Source of the DNA: Bradyrhizobium sp. AS23.2
GTDB taxonomy: Bacteria; Pseudomonadota; Alphaproteobacteria; Rhizobiales; Xanthobacteraceae
NCBI RefSeq assembly: GCF_001908185.1
Contig: NZ_LGHM01000088.1
Span: 1-64,000 of the forward strand
Direction: 5' to 3'
DNA length: 64,000 nucleotides
Made by a program: the position numbers and the translations under genes
Notes under the pieces: model-generated
Database searches by the model: none
Told to the model about the DNA's origin: nothing
What the model saw: only the letters and a program-made list of their open reading frames with translations
Shown here: one piece after another, positions 49,865 to 58,422 of the stretch
Layout: the number at the start of each line of letters is the position of its first letter
Numbering within the stretch: the stretch's first letter is position 1

Positions 49865-51274
49865 TTACGCCGCCTCGTCGTCGTCCTCATAGTCAGCATC
49901 CATCCAGGCCGGCCAGTCGCTGGGCTGAGGTGGTATGGAGGCTGGCTTATCCTCGAACAGCTCGGGATGCTGCGCGTCCCATTCCCTACGGCCGGCTTAC
50001 CCTGGCGCGATGGCTGAGGGATGAGCGCTACGACGAGGACGCACCGCGCGGTTTCCAGAAGGTGGAGAAGGCCAGCAAGCCGGCCAAGCAGGCCACCGCA
50101 ACCAAGCCCAAACCTGCGAGCCGCACCACCGTGCGCGTTACGTCTGCGGACGTCGTGACAATTGGAGACGTTACCGAGCTGCGGGTTTTGGCGACAGACG
50201 CTGAAGGACACGAGCACGAGCGTATTATCGAGCTTGAGCACCCCGACATGGAGACACAGTTCGCGGGCCAGCGCTTATTTGCGCAACTTGTCCACGCGGC
50301 TGGCCTGGAGCAAATCGCGGACGGTGAGGAATTGCACGGCCGCACCGTTGTCATAACGGAGGATGGCTTTACGGCACCGACAACCCGGCCGGACGATGAG
50401 CCACCGCTGCCGGTTAAACCCGAGCCGGTGGAGTATTCCAAACCGCAATCAACACCCGAGCCACGCCGCGAGCCAACCGAATGGGAGCGCAAGAAGGCAG
50501 CGCAATGGCGACGTGAAAGCGCGGAGCGTCGGGCTTGCCTTGTGCATCCCACGAGGCCTGCCAGGCCCCTGCTGCCTTGATCACAGCGGCCTTATCAACC
50601 TCGGGCGGTAGCGCGTTCCATGCCGCACGGGCCTCCTTCTTGCCCCTCGCATAGTCATAGGTGCGCCAGCAAAGCTCAAAAGTGGGCTTGGTATCGGCTG
50701 GGGTATCGGTGCGCTCTTCCACCGCCGTCCCGCCCGCAGCGGGGGCCGCAAGGCCACCCGCAAGCGGCGGCGCCGTAGGCGCGGCGGGGTCAATCTCTAC
50801 CTTTCCTGAAGCCGGCTTGTAAGCCGGTTCAGGTAGGTAGGATTCGGTCCCCGTTTGGGCACCACTAGATGTCGCTAGTGGTGCCTGTTCAAGGACCACC
50901 CCGGTCCCCACTTTGGCACCACTAGTATCACTATCGTTAGTGGTCCCCGTTTTGGCACCACTAGCCGATGTCACCCAATTCGGCATGTATTCCGAAGGAC
51001 GGGATCCGGTGCCAAGCGCGCGCGTGACATGGCCCCACTCGTCAAGCTCGCGGCACGCCTTGACGACGGTCGTCCGCTTCATTCCCGTGGCGTTCTCAAT
51101 GTATCGGAGGCTGGCGCGGCCATTGCCGTGCTTTTTCCAATACGAATTGATGATAACCCAGCCAGCCTTCATGTGTCGCCCGCTGGTGCGCCGGTCAGTG
51201 GCTATCGCACCCAGCGTCCACCACTGGGATAGCAAGTCGCCGGGCTTTGCGGTGCGCTGCTTAGCGTCGCTCAT
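49865..51274 (-). pseudogene. HTH replication-type phage protein, broken by an internal inversion
   Basis: The N-terminal part (51274 to about 50530) reads MSDAKQRTAKPGDLLSQWW, with a winged-helix segment RYIENATGMKRTTVVKACRE, and AGAWQASWDAQGKPDAPRF before it turns to nonsense. The matching continuation, LTLARWLRDERYDEDAPRGF through WERKKAAQWRRESAERR, lies on the opposite strand at about 49996-50530. The last part, REWDAQHPELFEDKPAS ... DWPAWMDADYEDDDEAA and stop (49865), is again on the minus strand. Together they make one protein of about 460 residues whose middle has been flipped. Confidence 0.75.
49990..50530 (+). other. Inverted segment within the HTH gene
   Basis: Coding signal is on the plus strand here (LTLARWLRDERYDEDAPRGF, ADVVTIGDVTELRVLATDAE, WERKKAAQWRRESAERR) while both flanks code on the minus strand. 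The first ~46 codons of the plus frame (from 49858) and the end after RESAERRA are nonsense, so this is not an independent gene. Exact breakpoints are uncertain by ~20 bases. Only a 7-base shared word (GGGATGC) was found near the ends. Confidence 0.7.
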
Positions 51275-51482
51275 GGCGGCACCCTCCGACCGCGACCGCG
51301 GCGCGCGCCAGGCTGTCGGCAACACTGCGGTCGAAGGTCAGCGAGTGACCAAAAACACGCAGCGAGCCGTCAGTCTTGCGGATGACGGAAACATCCATTG
51401 CCCGAACTCCGGGCGCAATCTCGACGTCGATCGAGGCAAAGCGCCTCCCGCCCGAACACGGGCGCAGATTAAGTATCTTCAC
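51261..51482 (-). CDS. Small phage-type protein
   Basis: A 73-residue protein (MKILNLRPCSGGRRFASIDV, then EIAPGVRAMDVSVIRKTDGS, LRVFGHSLTF). The beta-rich pattern ending in an Ala-rich helix is common in small rhizobial prophage genes; function unknown. It overlaps the HTH gene start by 14 bases. Confidence 0.6.
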   Translation of the reverse strand: MKILNLRPCSGGRRFASIDVEIAPGVRAMDVSVIRKTDGSLRVFGHSLTFDRSVADSLARAAVAVGGCRHERR

Positions 51483-51510
51483 TATTCACCCTATGAAATC
51501 GCTCGCGGCA

Positions 51511-51696
51511 CTAGGAGGCCCGAGCAAGCGCTCCATCCACGGCTGCCTTCACCCCTGACAGCCACTCGCGCGGCATCTCGGAAAGATGCGCCGTGCGCCA
51601 TTCAGCGTCGTCACGACCAATCAAGACCTTGACCGTCACTGAATCTCCGCCGGCATAGTAGAGGTCGTCGACGTAACTTCCGTCCCGCATGACCAT
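51511..51696 (-). CDS. Small phage-type hypothetical protein
   Basis: A 61-residue protein (MVMRDGSYVDDLYYAGGDSV, then VKVLIGRDDAEWRTAHLSEM). TAGGAG precedes ATG 51696. No domain recognised. It is the second of a run of tiny early genes. Confidence 0.55.
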   Translation of the reverse strand: MVMRDGSYVDDLYYAGGDSVTVKVLIGRDDAEWRTAHLSEMPREWLSGVKAAVDGALARAS

Positions 51697-51717
51697 CGAA
51701 ATCTCCTAGAGGTAGGA

Positions 51718-51876
51718 TCAATACTGACTAGTGCGGCTTTGGCGGCCCGGCACTAAAGGCCTGCTGATAACTATGGCCGGCGGCGACGAAAAACCGGGGG
51801 GGGCGGCGTCCGCTACTATTTTTTGAATGGCGCGGTGCACCGTGCTTCGGCGGCAAGGAACCGCGCTACGGGCCAT
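51718..51876 (-). CDS. Possible small early phage gene, perhaps frameshifted
   Basis: ATG 51876 opens MARSAVPCRRSTVHRAIQKI-VADAA, which resembles the N-terminal helices of small rhizobial phage proteins. The frame then crosses a run of eight C bases (minus strand) and becomes unconvincing before stopping at 51718. Slippage at the homopolymer may have altered the end. The 278 bases between this gene and the attachment repeat hold no gene that I can see. Confidence 0.35.
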   Translation of the reverse strand: MARSAVPCRRSTVHRAIQKIVADAAPPGFSSPPAIVISRPLVPGRQSRTSQY

Positions 51877-52114
51877 ACGGGGCTTCAGCGCGCTCGGCCC
51901 CTCTCGGTCCAACCGTTGGGCCACCGAGCGCGCTGGACACCGGTTCTAGGCCCTTGGCGCCCCCTCCGAACGCATACGGAACGCCAGCACCCATTCCGGG
52001 ACTCTTTCCGGGACTTTACGTCGCCAATCCGAGGTTTTTGCCAAGTTTTGAGCGGTTTTTGTTCCGGGCGCGGCATCACCACAAGGTCGCCATGCAGTTG
52101 AAATTGCAAGAGAT

Positions 52115-53392
52115 TTACACAGATCCGCCCCCATTGACGCAAGTCGCATAGAAGATCTGGAAGCTGGGATGCACCAACGCTTCGGGCGCGACCGCGAGCA
52201 CGATCAGCGCGGCCACAGCCAGCGTGCGGAAGGTGATGGCGCGGCGATCGACCATCACCGCGATCAGCACCACCGCCGTCATGAAGAACGATCTTTGCGT
52301 TGCGACCTCCGCGCCGGACAGCAGCAGGTAGAACGCAGCCGCAACCAGCGCAGCGGCCGCCGACCATTTCTTGATTGGGAAGCCTGCCGCCAGTCCCGGG
52401 ATCAGGGCGAGCAGCGCGCGCACCGCAAAGAAGACGACGCCGGCGACGACCGCCATGTGATAGCCGGAGATCGAGAGCACATGGCCGAGCCCCGAGATGA
52501 ACATCGCGTCGTTGACCGGCGTCGTGATCGCATCGCGCCGGCCGGTGAGCAGCGCGGTCGCGATCGCGCGATTGTCGCCCTCGAGAGTCGCACGGATACG
52601 CGCATCGATCGCATCGCGCAGGCCCTGCATGGTCGCGGCATAGCGCAGTCGCAGGCCGCCGCCGTCGGGCGGAGTAGAGACCGCGATCGCGCCCATCACG
52701 AAGCCGGAGGCGCCGATCCCCTGAAAGAACATGTCGCGCGAAAAGTCGTAGCTGCCGGGACGGACCGGCGAGAGCGGCGGCATCAGCCGCGCCTTCAACT
52801 GCACGAAGCTGCCGACTTCGGGCGCTGTCCCCTTGCGCACCGAGAGCCGCACGCGATCGAGCTTGACGTCGCTGCGTTGCGCCTCCATTGCGGTGATGCG
52901 CAGCACGAAACGATCGGTGCGCTCGCGGATATCACGCGTCTCGACGAAGCCTGACAGCGAAACGGAATAAAGCGGCTTGGCCAGCACGGTGTGGGCGATG
53001 CGCGCTGTCTTCCAGGTCGCCACGGCAAATCCGGCCGCGACCGCCGCGATCATGATCGCCGGCGCGAACAGCCTATTCCCCCGCAGCAGGACCGCGCCGA
53101 GCATCAGCACGACCGCTGTCGCGGCAACGACCCACAGTACCGGCTCATGATCGGCGGCAAAGTAGAGCGCGATGCCGGCGCCAAAGGCGACGGGCACCCA
53201 CGGCAGCAGCCGCCCGGAGCCGGCCTCCGCGCTGGCCCATTCGCGCAGCGTCCCGACGATCGCGGGCCAGGCACCAAAGCCCGCCGGCGCAAAGCCGCCG
53301 GCCGACGCGGTCCGGCCAGTCGGCCAGGTCCCGGCGATCGGAGTCCCGGCGATGCCTTGCGAGACGCGCTGCGGCCGGCCCGGCTCCGCCAT
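52115..53392 (-). pseudogene. comEC: ComEC/Rec2 DNA-uptake channel, 5' part, cut by the integrated element
   Basis: The first 412 codons of ComEC up to HPSFQ, then 13 codons of element DNA (IFYATCVNGGGSV) and a stop at 52115. It shows early membrane helices, an OB-fold-like DUF4131 segment (VSLSGFVETRDIRERTDRFV) and the start of the competence domain with GRRDAITTPVNDAMFISGLG and HVLSISGYHMAVVAG. The 3' part continues at 43125. ComEC moves single-stranded DNA across the inner membrane during transformation. A truncated product from this half is unlikely to work. Confidence 0.93.
52155..52171. repeat. Attachment site repeat, integrase-distal
   Basis: The second copy of ATCTGGAAGCTGGGATG, identical to 43124-43140, marking the other end of the element within the HPSFQ codons of comEC. 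Confidence 0.93.
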
Positions 53393-53480
53393 TCCCCTGC
53401 ACCTTACGATACGCGACAGGCACCGAAGCTACCGGAACGTGCAGGCACGCGAATAGTGTACGGATCAGGAACGGGCGGCC

Positions 53481-53714
53481 CTATTTTTCCTCTTCCATCG
53501 TCACGGCTACGTCCGCCTTGGCCGAGAGCCGGACCTTGTTGCCTTCGACGCCGGCGACGAGACCCTTGTCGATGAAGTGATGGTGGCCCCTGTGGCTGCC
53601 CTCACCGCTGTCCTTTTTGGTCAGCTTGATGCGGTTGCCTTCGACCTTGTCGACGGTGCCGATGTGGACGCCGTCGGCACCGATGACTTCCATATGCTCT
53701 GCGATGTTCTGCAT
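53481..53714 (-). CDS. DUF2171 domain protein
   Basis: A 77-residue beta-barrel-like protein (PRC-barrel related) with MEVIGADGVHIGTVDKVEGN, IKLTKKDSGEG and HHHFIDKGLVAGVEGNKVRL, diagnostic of DUF2171. ATG 53714 is preceded by AAGGAT. The gap 53715-54101 upstream (387 bp) contains small imperfect hairpins such as CTGGGA...TCCCAG near 53871 but no gene that I can support. Confidence 0.82.
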   Translation of the reverse strand: MQNIAEHMEVIGADGVHIGTVDKVEGNRIKLTKKDSGEGSHRGHHHFIDKGLVAGVEGNKVRLSAKADVAVTMEEEK

Positions 53715-54101
53715 GGTGGGATCCTTTTCTGGCCCCGTCACAACGCGTGAGACGCCTTTCCGTTCGTTGCTGACCAGAAGTGGCGGAGAAGTCGAGCCTT
53801 GCGGCCTCCTTCGCAAGACGCCATGTCTCAGATCGATTGAGCCGAAAGTCTCATAAGTTGCCAGCCCGTGCTGGGACTAAACTACGGTTCCCAGCCTCCC
53901 CGACAGATGGGTAAGGCAGTGGTGGCTCGCGGTTCTAACACCGCCGGAGCTCTTCTCAGGTGGCGGAAAACACGCCTGAGGTCAGACGTTGCCGACGCAA
54001 CTCTTTGAACTGGCGCCTGCGACGCCGCGCATCACGCTCTCCGCGAGAAGATCGACCGCTGAAACAAGCGTGGAGACGTTTTGAAAACATAGGAGTCGCA
54101 C

Positions 54102-55424
54102 ATGCAGGTACAGAGCGATTTTCGCCGCGTGATCGTCGCTGCATCGGTGGGAAACATCATCGAATGGTATGATTTCTATATCTTTGGCAGCCTGGCCGCA
54201 GTTCTATCGGTCAAGTTCTTTGAGCAATCCCACCCGGTTGCAGCCCTCCTCAGCACGATCGCCCTCTTCACGGCAGGATTTCTCATCCGTCCGCTGGGGG
54301 CCTTCCTGTTCGGATGGATGGGTGACCGGGTCGGCCGCAAATACACCTTTCTCATCACGCTCAGCGGAATGGGATTGGGTACGGGGGCGATCGGGTTGAT
54401 CCCGACTTACCAGTCGATCGGTCTAACGGCCGCGTTCGTTCTCTTCGGCCTGCGCATGATCCAGGGCCTGTGCCTGGGCGGCGAATATGGTGGCGCCATC
54501 ACTTACGTTGCCGAACATGTGCCGGACGATCGACGCGGCTACTACACCGGCTGGCTGCAGACCTCGCCTACTCTTGGAATCGTGGTGTCGCTGGCCGTCA
54601 TCGTCCTCACGCGGACATATGCCGGCAACCAGGCGTTCGACGAATGGGCGTGGCGCGTTCCGTTCCTGCTGTCCTTCCTGCTGGTGGCGATTGCTATCTA
54701 CATCCGGCTCCAGCTCCAGGAAACCCCGATCTTCCAGGAGATCAGGTCCCGCGGCCAGATGACGAGGAACCCCTGGAAGGAGGCCTTCCTCAGCTCTAAC
54801 ATCAAATATATCGGGATCGCGATTGTGGTCCTGATTGGACAGGGCGTGGTCTGGTACAGCGGTCAATTCTGGGCGCTGTACTTCCTGCAGCAGGTCTCCA
54901 AGGTGGACCCGCTGACCTCCGCCTACATCGTGGGAGCCGCACTGCTCATTGCAACGCCGAGCCTGATCTTCTTTGGCTGGCTGTCGGATCTGATCGGCCG
55001 CAAGCCGGTGATCCTCGGCGGCATGCTGCTCGCCGCGATCACGTATTATCCGCTGTATCTGTGGCTGGGGACGGTCACGCAGCCCGGACACATCAACTAT
55101 CCTGCCGCGACCTTCATCATCTTCATTCTCGTTTGCTATGTCGGAATGGTGTACGGACCGGTCGGCGCGTTTCTGGCGGAATTCTTCCCCGCCAGGATCA
55201 GGTACACGTCGGTTTCCGTGCCGTACCACATCGGCAATGGCTGGGGTGGCGGATTGGTACCGTTCATCACGTCGGCGGCATTCGCCGCGACCGGCAGCGT
55301 CGGCTACGCGCTGATCTACCCGATCGTGGTCCCCGCGGTGTGCTTCGTGCTTGCCGTCTTCCTGATGCCGGAGACTCGCAAGATCAGCATCTGGCAACCG
55401 ATCGAGCCGAGAGCCGCAATGTAA
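54102..55424 (+). CDS. MHS-family MFS transporter (metabolite:H+ symporter)
   Basis: A 440-residue, 12-TM transporter. The start VAASVGNIIEWYDFYIFGSL and the loop GWMGDRVGRKYTFLITL are signatures of the MHS family (ShiA, ProP, KgtP), as is LRMIQGLCLGGEYGGAITYV. The substrate is unknown (organic acid, shikimate or betaine type). TAGGAG precedes ATG 54102. It converges with the SPW gene. Confidence 0.92.
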   Translation: MQVQSDFRRVIVAASVGNIIEWYDFYIFGSLAAVLSVKFFEQSHPVAALLSTIALFTAGFLIRPLGAFLFGWMGDRVGRKYTFLITLSGMGLGTGAIGLIPTYQSIGLTAAFVLFGLRMIQGLCLGGEYGGAITYVAEHVPDDRRGYYTGWLQTSPTLGIVVSLAVIVLTRTYAGNQAFDEWAWRVPFLLSFLLVAIAIYIRLQLQETPIFQEIRSRGQMTRNPWKEAFLSSNIKYIGIAIVVLIGQGVVWYSGQFWALYFLQQVSKVDPLTSAYIVGAALLIATPSLIFFGWLSDLIGRKPVILGGMLLAAITYYPLYLWLGTVTQPGHINYPAATFIIFILVCYVGMVYGPVGAFLAEFFPARIRYTSVSVPYHIGNGWGGGLVPFITSAAFAATGSVGYALIYPIVVPAVCFVLAVFLMPETRKISIWQPIEPRAAM

Positions 55425-55505
55425 TGGGTTACTCCTGGTGCAGGACCGCAAGGCCCTGCACCGGAGTTCGTGTCGAAGCGCAAAGCGCCCGGCTAACACC
55501 TCTTC

Positions 55506-55868
55506 TCAGCCGGCCAGGCGATGCCAGCGATCGTGCCACCAGTTGCTGAAGTCGCGATCGGTCATCAACTCCCAGACAGCGAGCAGAATCACCACTATGC
55601 CGGACAGTACGCTGCTCACCGTGGCCGATACCGGCTCATAACCGATAGTCCAAGGTGCCAGCAGCAGAGCCAGGCCCAGCAGCATTTCTCCCCACTCCTC
55701 CAGGTAGGACGGGATGACAAATGCCTCGATGGCAAACAGCATGACGCCGAGCCCGAGTGCGATCGTGACCCAGACAGCCGCGCCGGATAAGCCCAGGATA
55801 AAGGACGAAAGGACCAGCCACAGGCCCACCAGGAGGCTGGCAGCGTCTTGCCAATGTTGGATGCGCAT
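55506..55868 (-). CDS. SPW-repeat membrane protein
   Basis: A 120-residue protein with four membrane helices in two repeats: HWQDAASLLVGLWLVLSSFI and the second unit with LLLGLALLLAPW-type sequence (APWTIGY). It belongs to the SPW repeat family of unknown function. AGGAGG lies eight bases before ATG 55868; GTG 55877 is possible. Confidence 0.85.
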   Translation of the reverse strand: MRIQHWQDAASLLVGLWLVLSSFILGLSGAAVWVTIALGLGVMLFAIEAFVIPSYLEEWGEMLLGLALLLAPWTIGYEPVSATVSSVLSGIVVILLAVWELMTDRDFSNWWHDRWHRLAG

Positions 55869-56111
55869 GATGCTCACCTCCTCTCTCCCAGTTAGATGGG
55901 GGCGCGGTTGTGAAAATGCATCCCTCCGACCTGCGCCGTGCTGTCGCTACCGAAGCCGCATCCCGTCCTCGCGGCCGATACCCGGAAAGGGCTCTTGCGA
56001 GTGCGCTGCACCAGGATGCAGACTGGCTGCGCTTGACAGGTGTCGACGTCTATCGTCCCCGGCCCCACCACCTGGTTCGCGTGGCGCCCGGGACAAGAGG
56101 GAGGTGACGCC

Positions 56112-56294
56112 ATGCGAGAAATCGAAATCCACGACTATGCGCGCCAGTTGCTGGAAGCACATGGCCCCAAGGCCATTGCGGAAGCAGCCCAGAACGCCAT
56201 CGAGCTCGAGTCAAAGGGCGAGCTCGAGCTCGCCAAGACCTGGCGGCATATCGAAGACGCCATGAAGCTGATGCGCGGGCCTCACCAAAGCTGA
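56112..56294 (+). CDS. Small conserved hypothetical protein
   Basis: A 60-residue helical protein (MREIEIHDYARQLLEAHGPK, then AIAEAAQNAIELESKGELEL, WRHIEDAMKLM). GGGAGGTG precedes ATG 56112. It lies 171 bases before the glutamine synthetase paralogue on the same strand. Function unknown. Confidence 0.65.
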   Translation: MREIEIHDYARQLLEAHGPKAIAEAAQNAIELESKGELELAKTWRHIEDAMKLMRGPHQS

Positions 56295-56465
56295 AGCCGC
56301 CGGCGCGTGCGTAGTCGCCTGACCGCAAATGCCGCCAAACCGGATTGAGGCTGGAGGGGCGGGCAACACAGAGTATGGACCACAATCCGTCGCGAGCCGT
56401 TCGGCTGCGGCTGAACGGCAACGCGACCCGCAAGACGCGCATCTCAATGATGCTGGGAGCGAGCC

Positions 56466-57896
56466 ATGTTTCCAAAATGTGCGACAGCCGAAGATCTCGT
56501 GAACGCGATCAAGGACGAAAGGGTCCAGATGATCGATCTGCGGTTCACTGACCTGCCGGGGGTATGGCAGCATTTTTCCGTCCCGCCGAGCGCAGCGAGC
56601 GTCGATGCGCTCGAGGAGGGCATCGGGTTCGACGGCTCATCGATCCGCGGCTTCCAGGAGATTCAGGAGAGCGACATGCTGGTCGTCGCCGATCCGACGA
56701 CGGCCTTCGCCGACCCCTATAGTCCGGCAAAGACGCTGGTCCTCATCTGCAACATCCGCGACCCCGTGACCGGCCAATCCTACAGCCGGGATGCCCGTTA
56801 CATCGCTCAGAAGGCTGAAGCCTATCTCAAGGACGCTGGGCGCGCCGACACGAGTTACTTCGGCCCGGAGGCGGAGTTCTTCGTCTTCGACGAGGTGCGC
56901 TACGGTCAGGGTATCAACTATGCCATGCACGAGGTCGATTCCAGCGAAGGCAGCTGGAACACCGTCGCGGAGGAAGCGCCGAATCTGGGGCACAAGCCGC
57001 GCCCGAAGGAGGGATATTTTCCTGTTCCTCCGACCGACAGCATGCAGGCGCTACGCACCGACATGGTACTGACCATGGAACAGCTGGGAATCCAGATCGA
57101 AGCTCATCACCACGAGGTCGCAACCGGCGGCCAAAACGAGATCGACATGCGCTTCACAACCCTCACCCGCATGGCCGACAATCTGATGATCTACAAATAC
57201 GTGGTGAAGAATACCGCGCATCAACATGGCAAGACCGCAACCTTCATGCCGAAACCGCTGTTCGAGGACAACGCTTCGGGCATGCACGTTCACCAGTCGC
57301 TCTGGAAGGGCGAGACCAACCTGTTCTACGACAAGGGCGACTACGCCGAATTGAGCCAGCTCGGCCGCTACTACATCGGCGGGCTCCTGACCCACGCCTG
57401 GGCGTTGTGCGGGCTTTGCGCCCCCACCACGAACTCCTATCGGCGTCTTGTGCCGGGCTATGAGGCTCCCATCAACCTGGTCTACTCCCAGCGCAATCGC
57501 TCGGCCTGCTGCCGGATTCCAATGTACTCGCCGAATCCACGCGCCAAGCGCGTCGAGTTTCGTTCGCCCGATCCCTCCTGCAATCCCTACCTGGCCTTTG
57601 CCGCGATGCTGATGGCGGGCCTCGACGGTATCGACAACCGGATCGACCCCGGCAGCCCCATCGACAAGAATCTTTACGACCTCCCGCCCGCTGAAGCAAA
57701 GGAGGTGAAGTCGACACCGGGATCGCTGGACCAAGCGCTGGACGCACTCGAGCGCGATCACGCATTCCTGCTGCGCGGCGGCGTCTTCACTGCCGACGTG
57801 ATCGAAACCTGGGTCGACTACAAGCGAAAGAAGGAAGTCGATGCGATCCGGCTGCGGCCGCATCCCTACGAGTTCCACCTCTACTATGACATCTAG
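56466..57896 (+). CDS. Glutamine synthetase type I paralogue
   Basis: A 476-residue GSI. Catalytic motifs are [57 protein letters not shown] and [19 protein letters not shown]. The adenylylation tyrosine is Y404 in [10 protein letters not shown], so GlnE could regulate it. There is no glnB (PII) gene beside it, and the neighbours are CapA-like, MBL and TrpF-like genes, so I treat it as a paralogue of the main glnA or a gamma-glutamyl ligase for another amine. Confidence 0.88.
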   Translation: MFPKCATAEDLVNAIKDERVQMIDLRFTDLPGVWQHFSVPPSAASVDALEEGIGFDGSSIRGFQEIQESDMLVVADPTTAFADPYSPAKTLVLICNIRDPVTGQSYSRDARYIAQKAEAYLKDAGRADTSYFGPEAEFFVFDEVRYGQGINYAMHEVDSSEGSWNTVAEEAPNLGHKPRPKEGYFPVPPTDSMQALRTDMVLTMEQLGIQIEAHHHEVATGGQNEIDMRFTTLTRMADNLMIYKYVVKNTAHQHGKTATFMPKPLFEDNASGMHVHQSLWKGETNLFYDKGDYAELSQLGRYYIGGLLTHAWALCGLCAPTTNSYRRLVPGYEAPINLVYSQRNRSACCRIPMYSPNPRAKRVEFRSPDPSCNPYLAFAAMLMAGLDGIDNRIDPGSPIDKNLYDLPPAEAKEVKSTPGSLDQALDALERDHAFLLRGGVFTADVIETWVDYKRKKEVDAIRLRPHPYEFHLYYDI

Positions 57897-57974
57897 TCGC
57901 GGCCTGGGCAGCAACCGACGCGGTTGGGGGGCGCGCCGCGGCCCAACGTGACATCGAGAGCGTATGTCAGCGGC

Positions 57975-58073
57975 CTACCCCACGATTGCCAGTGCGAGCA
58001 GGCCGGAGCCAAGCAGAACGATTCCTGTGACAGTCACGGCCAAAAAAGCAAGAGATGTGAATTCTTCGCGCAT
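57975..58073 (-). CDS. Possible 32-residue membrane peptide
   Basis: From ATG 58073: MREEFTSLAFLAVTVTGIVL, then LGSGLLALAIVG and stop. One hydrophobic helix. It lies nine bases after a second small minus-strand gene with a membrane-helix C-terminus. Short, so only tentative. Confidence 0.4.
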   Translation of the reverse strand: MREEFTSLAFLAVTVTGIVLLGSGLLALAIVG

Positions 58074-58082
58074 GGAGCGTAC

Positions 58083-58364
58083 TCACCACGCTCCGACCAT
58101 CACAAGAGTCGCGATGCTCAAAGCCGAGAAACACAGGATGACAACTGGCCCGGTGAAACTCTGGTTCCACATTGCGAGCTCTCCCTCCGAGAACTTTCGC
58201 ACCACCTTAAGTCGGTCATGCTTTGCCGTGACTTCATCGTTTCTGGGAAATGGTTTCATCCCAAGGTCATTTGTGTCTTTCGTGCGCGCAGAGTTCCGCT
58301 CCATTGTCGTCGGTCGCGCCCGATCCGGGTATTCCAGCTCGATCTTGCCCCGTGCGGAATCCAT
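58083..58364 (-). CDS. Small hypothetical protein with C-terminal membrane helix
   Basis: A 93-residue frame from ATG 58364 with AGGGGAC upstream. The first two thirds is charged (RGKIELEYPDRARPTTMERN), and the end is a single membrane helix (FTGPVVILCFSALSIATLVM). It is divergent from the MBL gene at 58423. No family recognised. Confidence 0.45.
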   Translation of the reverse strand: MDSARGKIELEYPDRARPTTMERNSARTKDTNDLGMKPFPRNDEVTAKHDRLKVVRKFSEGELAMWNQSFTGPVVILCFSALSIATLVMVGAW

Positions 58365-58422
58365 CGACGTCCCCTAAGATGAGGGCAGATGCATTGGGAC
58401 TGTTGCAGCAGAATAGTTTGTC

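Larger units (their letters stand above)
43124..52171. mobile_element. 9.03-kb reduced prophage/integrative element inserted in comEC
   Basis: The element is bounded by the 17-bp direct repeat and carries a tyrosine integrase adjacent to one end, reading towards the repeat. Gene content is phage-like (terminase small subunit, tape-measure remnant, small early genes with overlapping starts and stops) but lacks terminase large subunit, portal, capsid, tail and lysis genes. It is therefore a defective prophage or a satellite-like element. Most genes are on the minus strand; three small ones are on the plus strand. The distance from repeat to repeat is 9031 bp. Confidence 0.93.

Noticed and set aside
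49858-50580. An independent 240-codon plus-strand gene within the element
   Set aside because: Its first ~46 codons and its end are nonsense, no ribosome-binding site is seen, and the middle fits the interrupted minus-strand HTH gene; treated as an inverted segment.
53960-53995. A GGAAA-N17-CGTT sequence before the MHS transporter, like an EcfG stress promoter
   Set aside because: One mismatch to GGAAC and no matching sites before the neighbouring genes; too weak to call.
56466-57896. Naming the glutamine synthetase as the main glnA
   Set aside because: It lacks the usual glnB neighbour and lies in an accessory region; the gene symbol was withheld.
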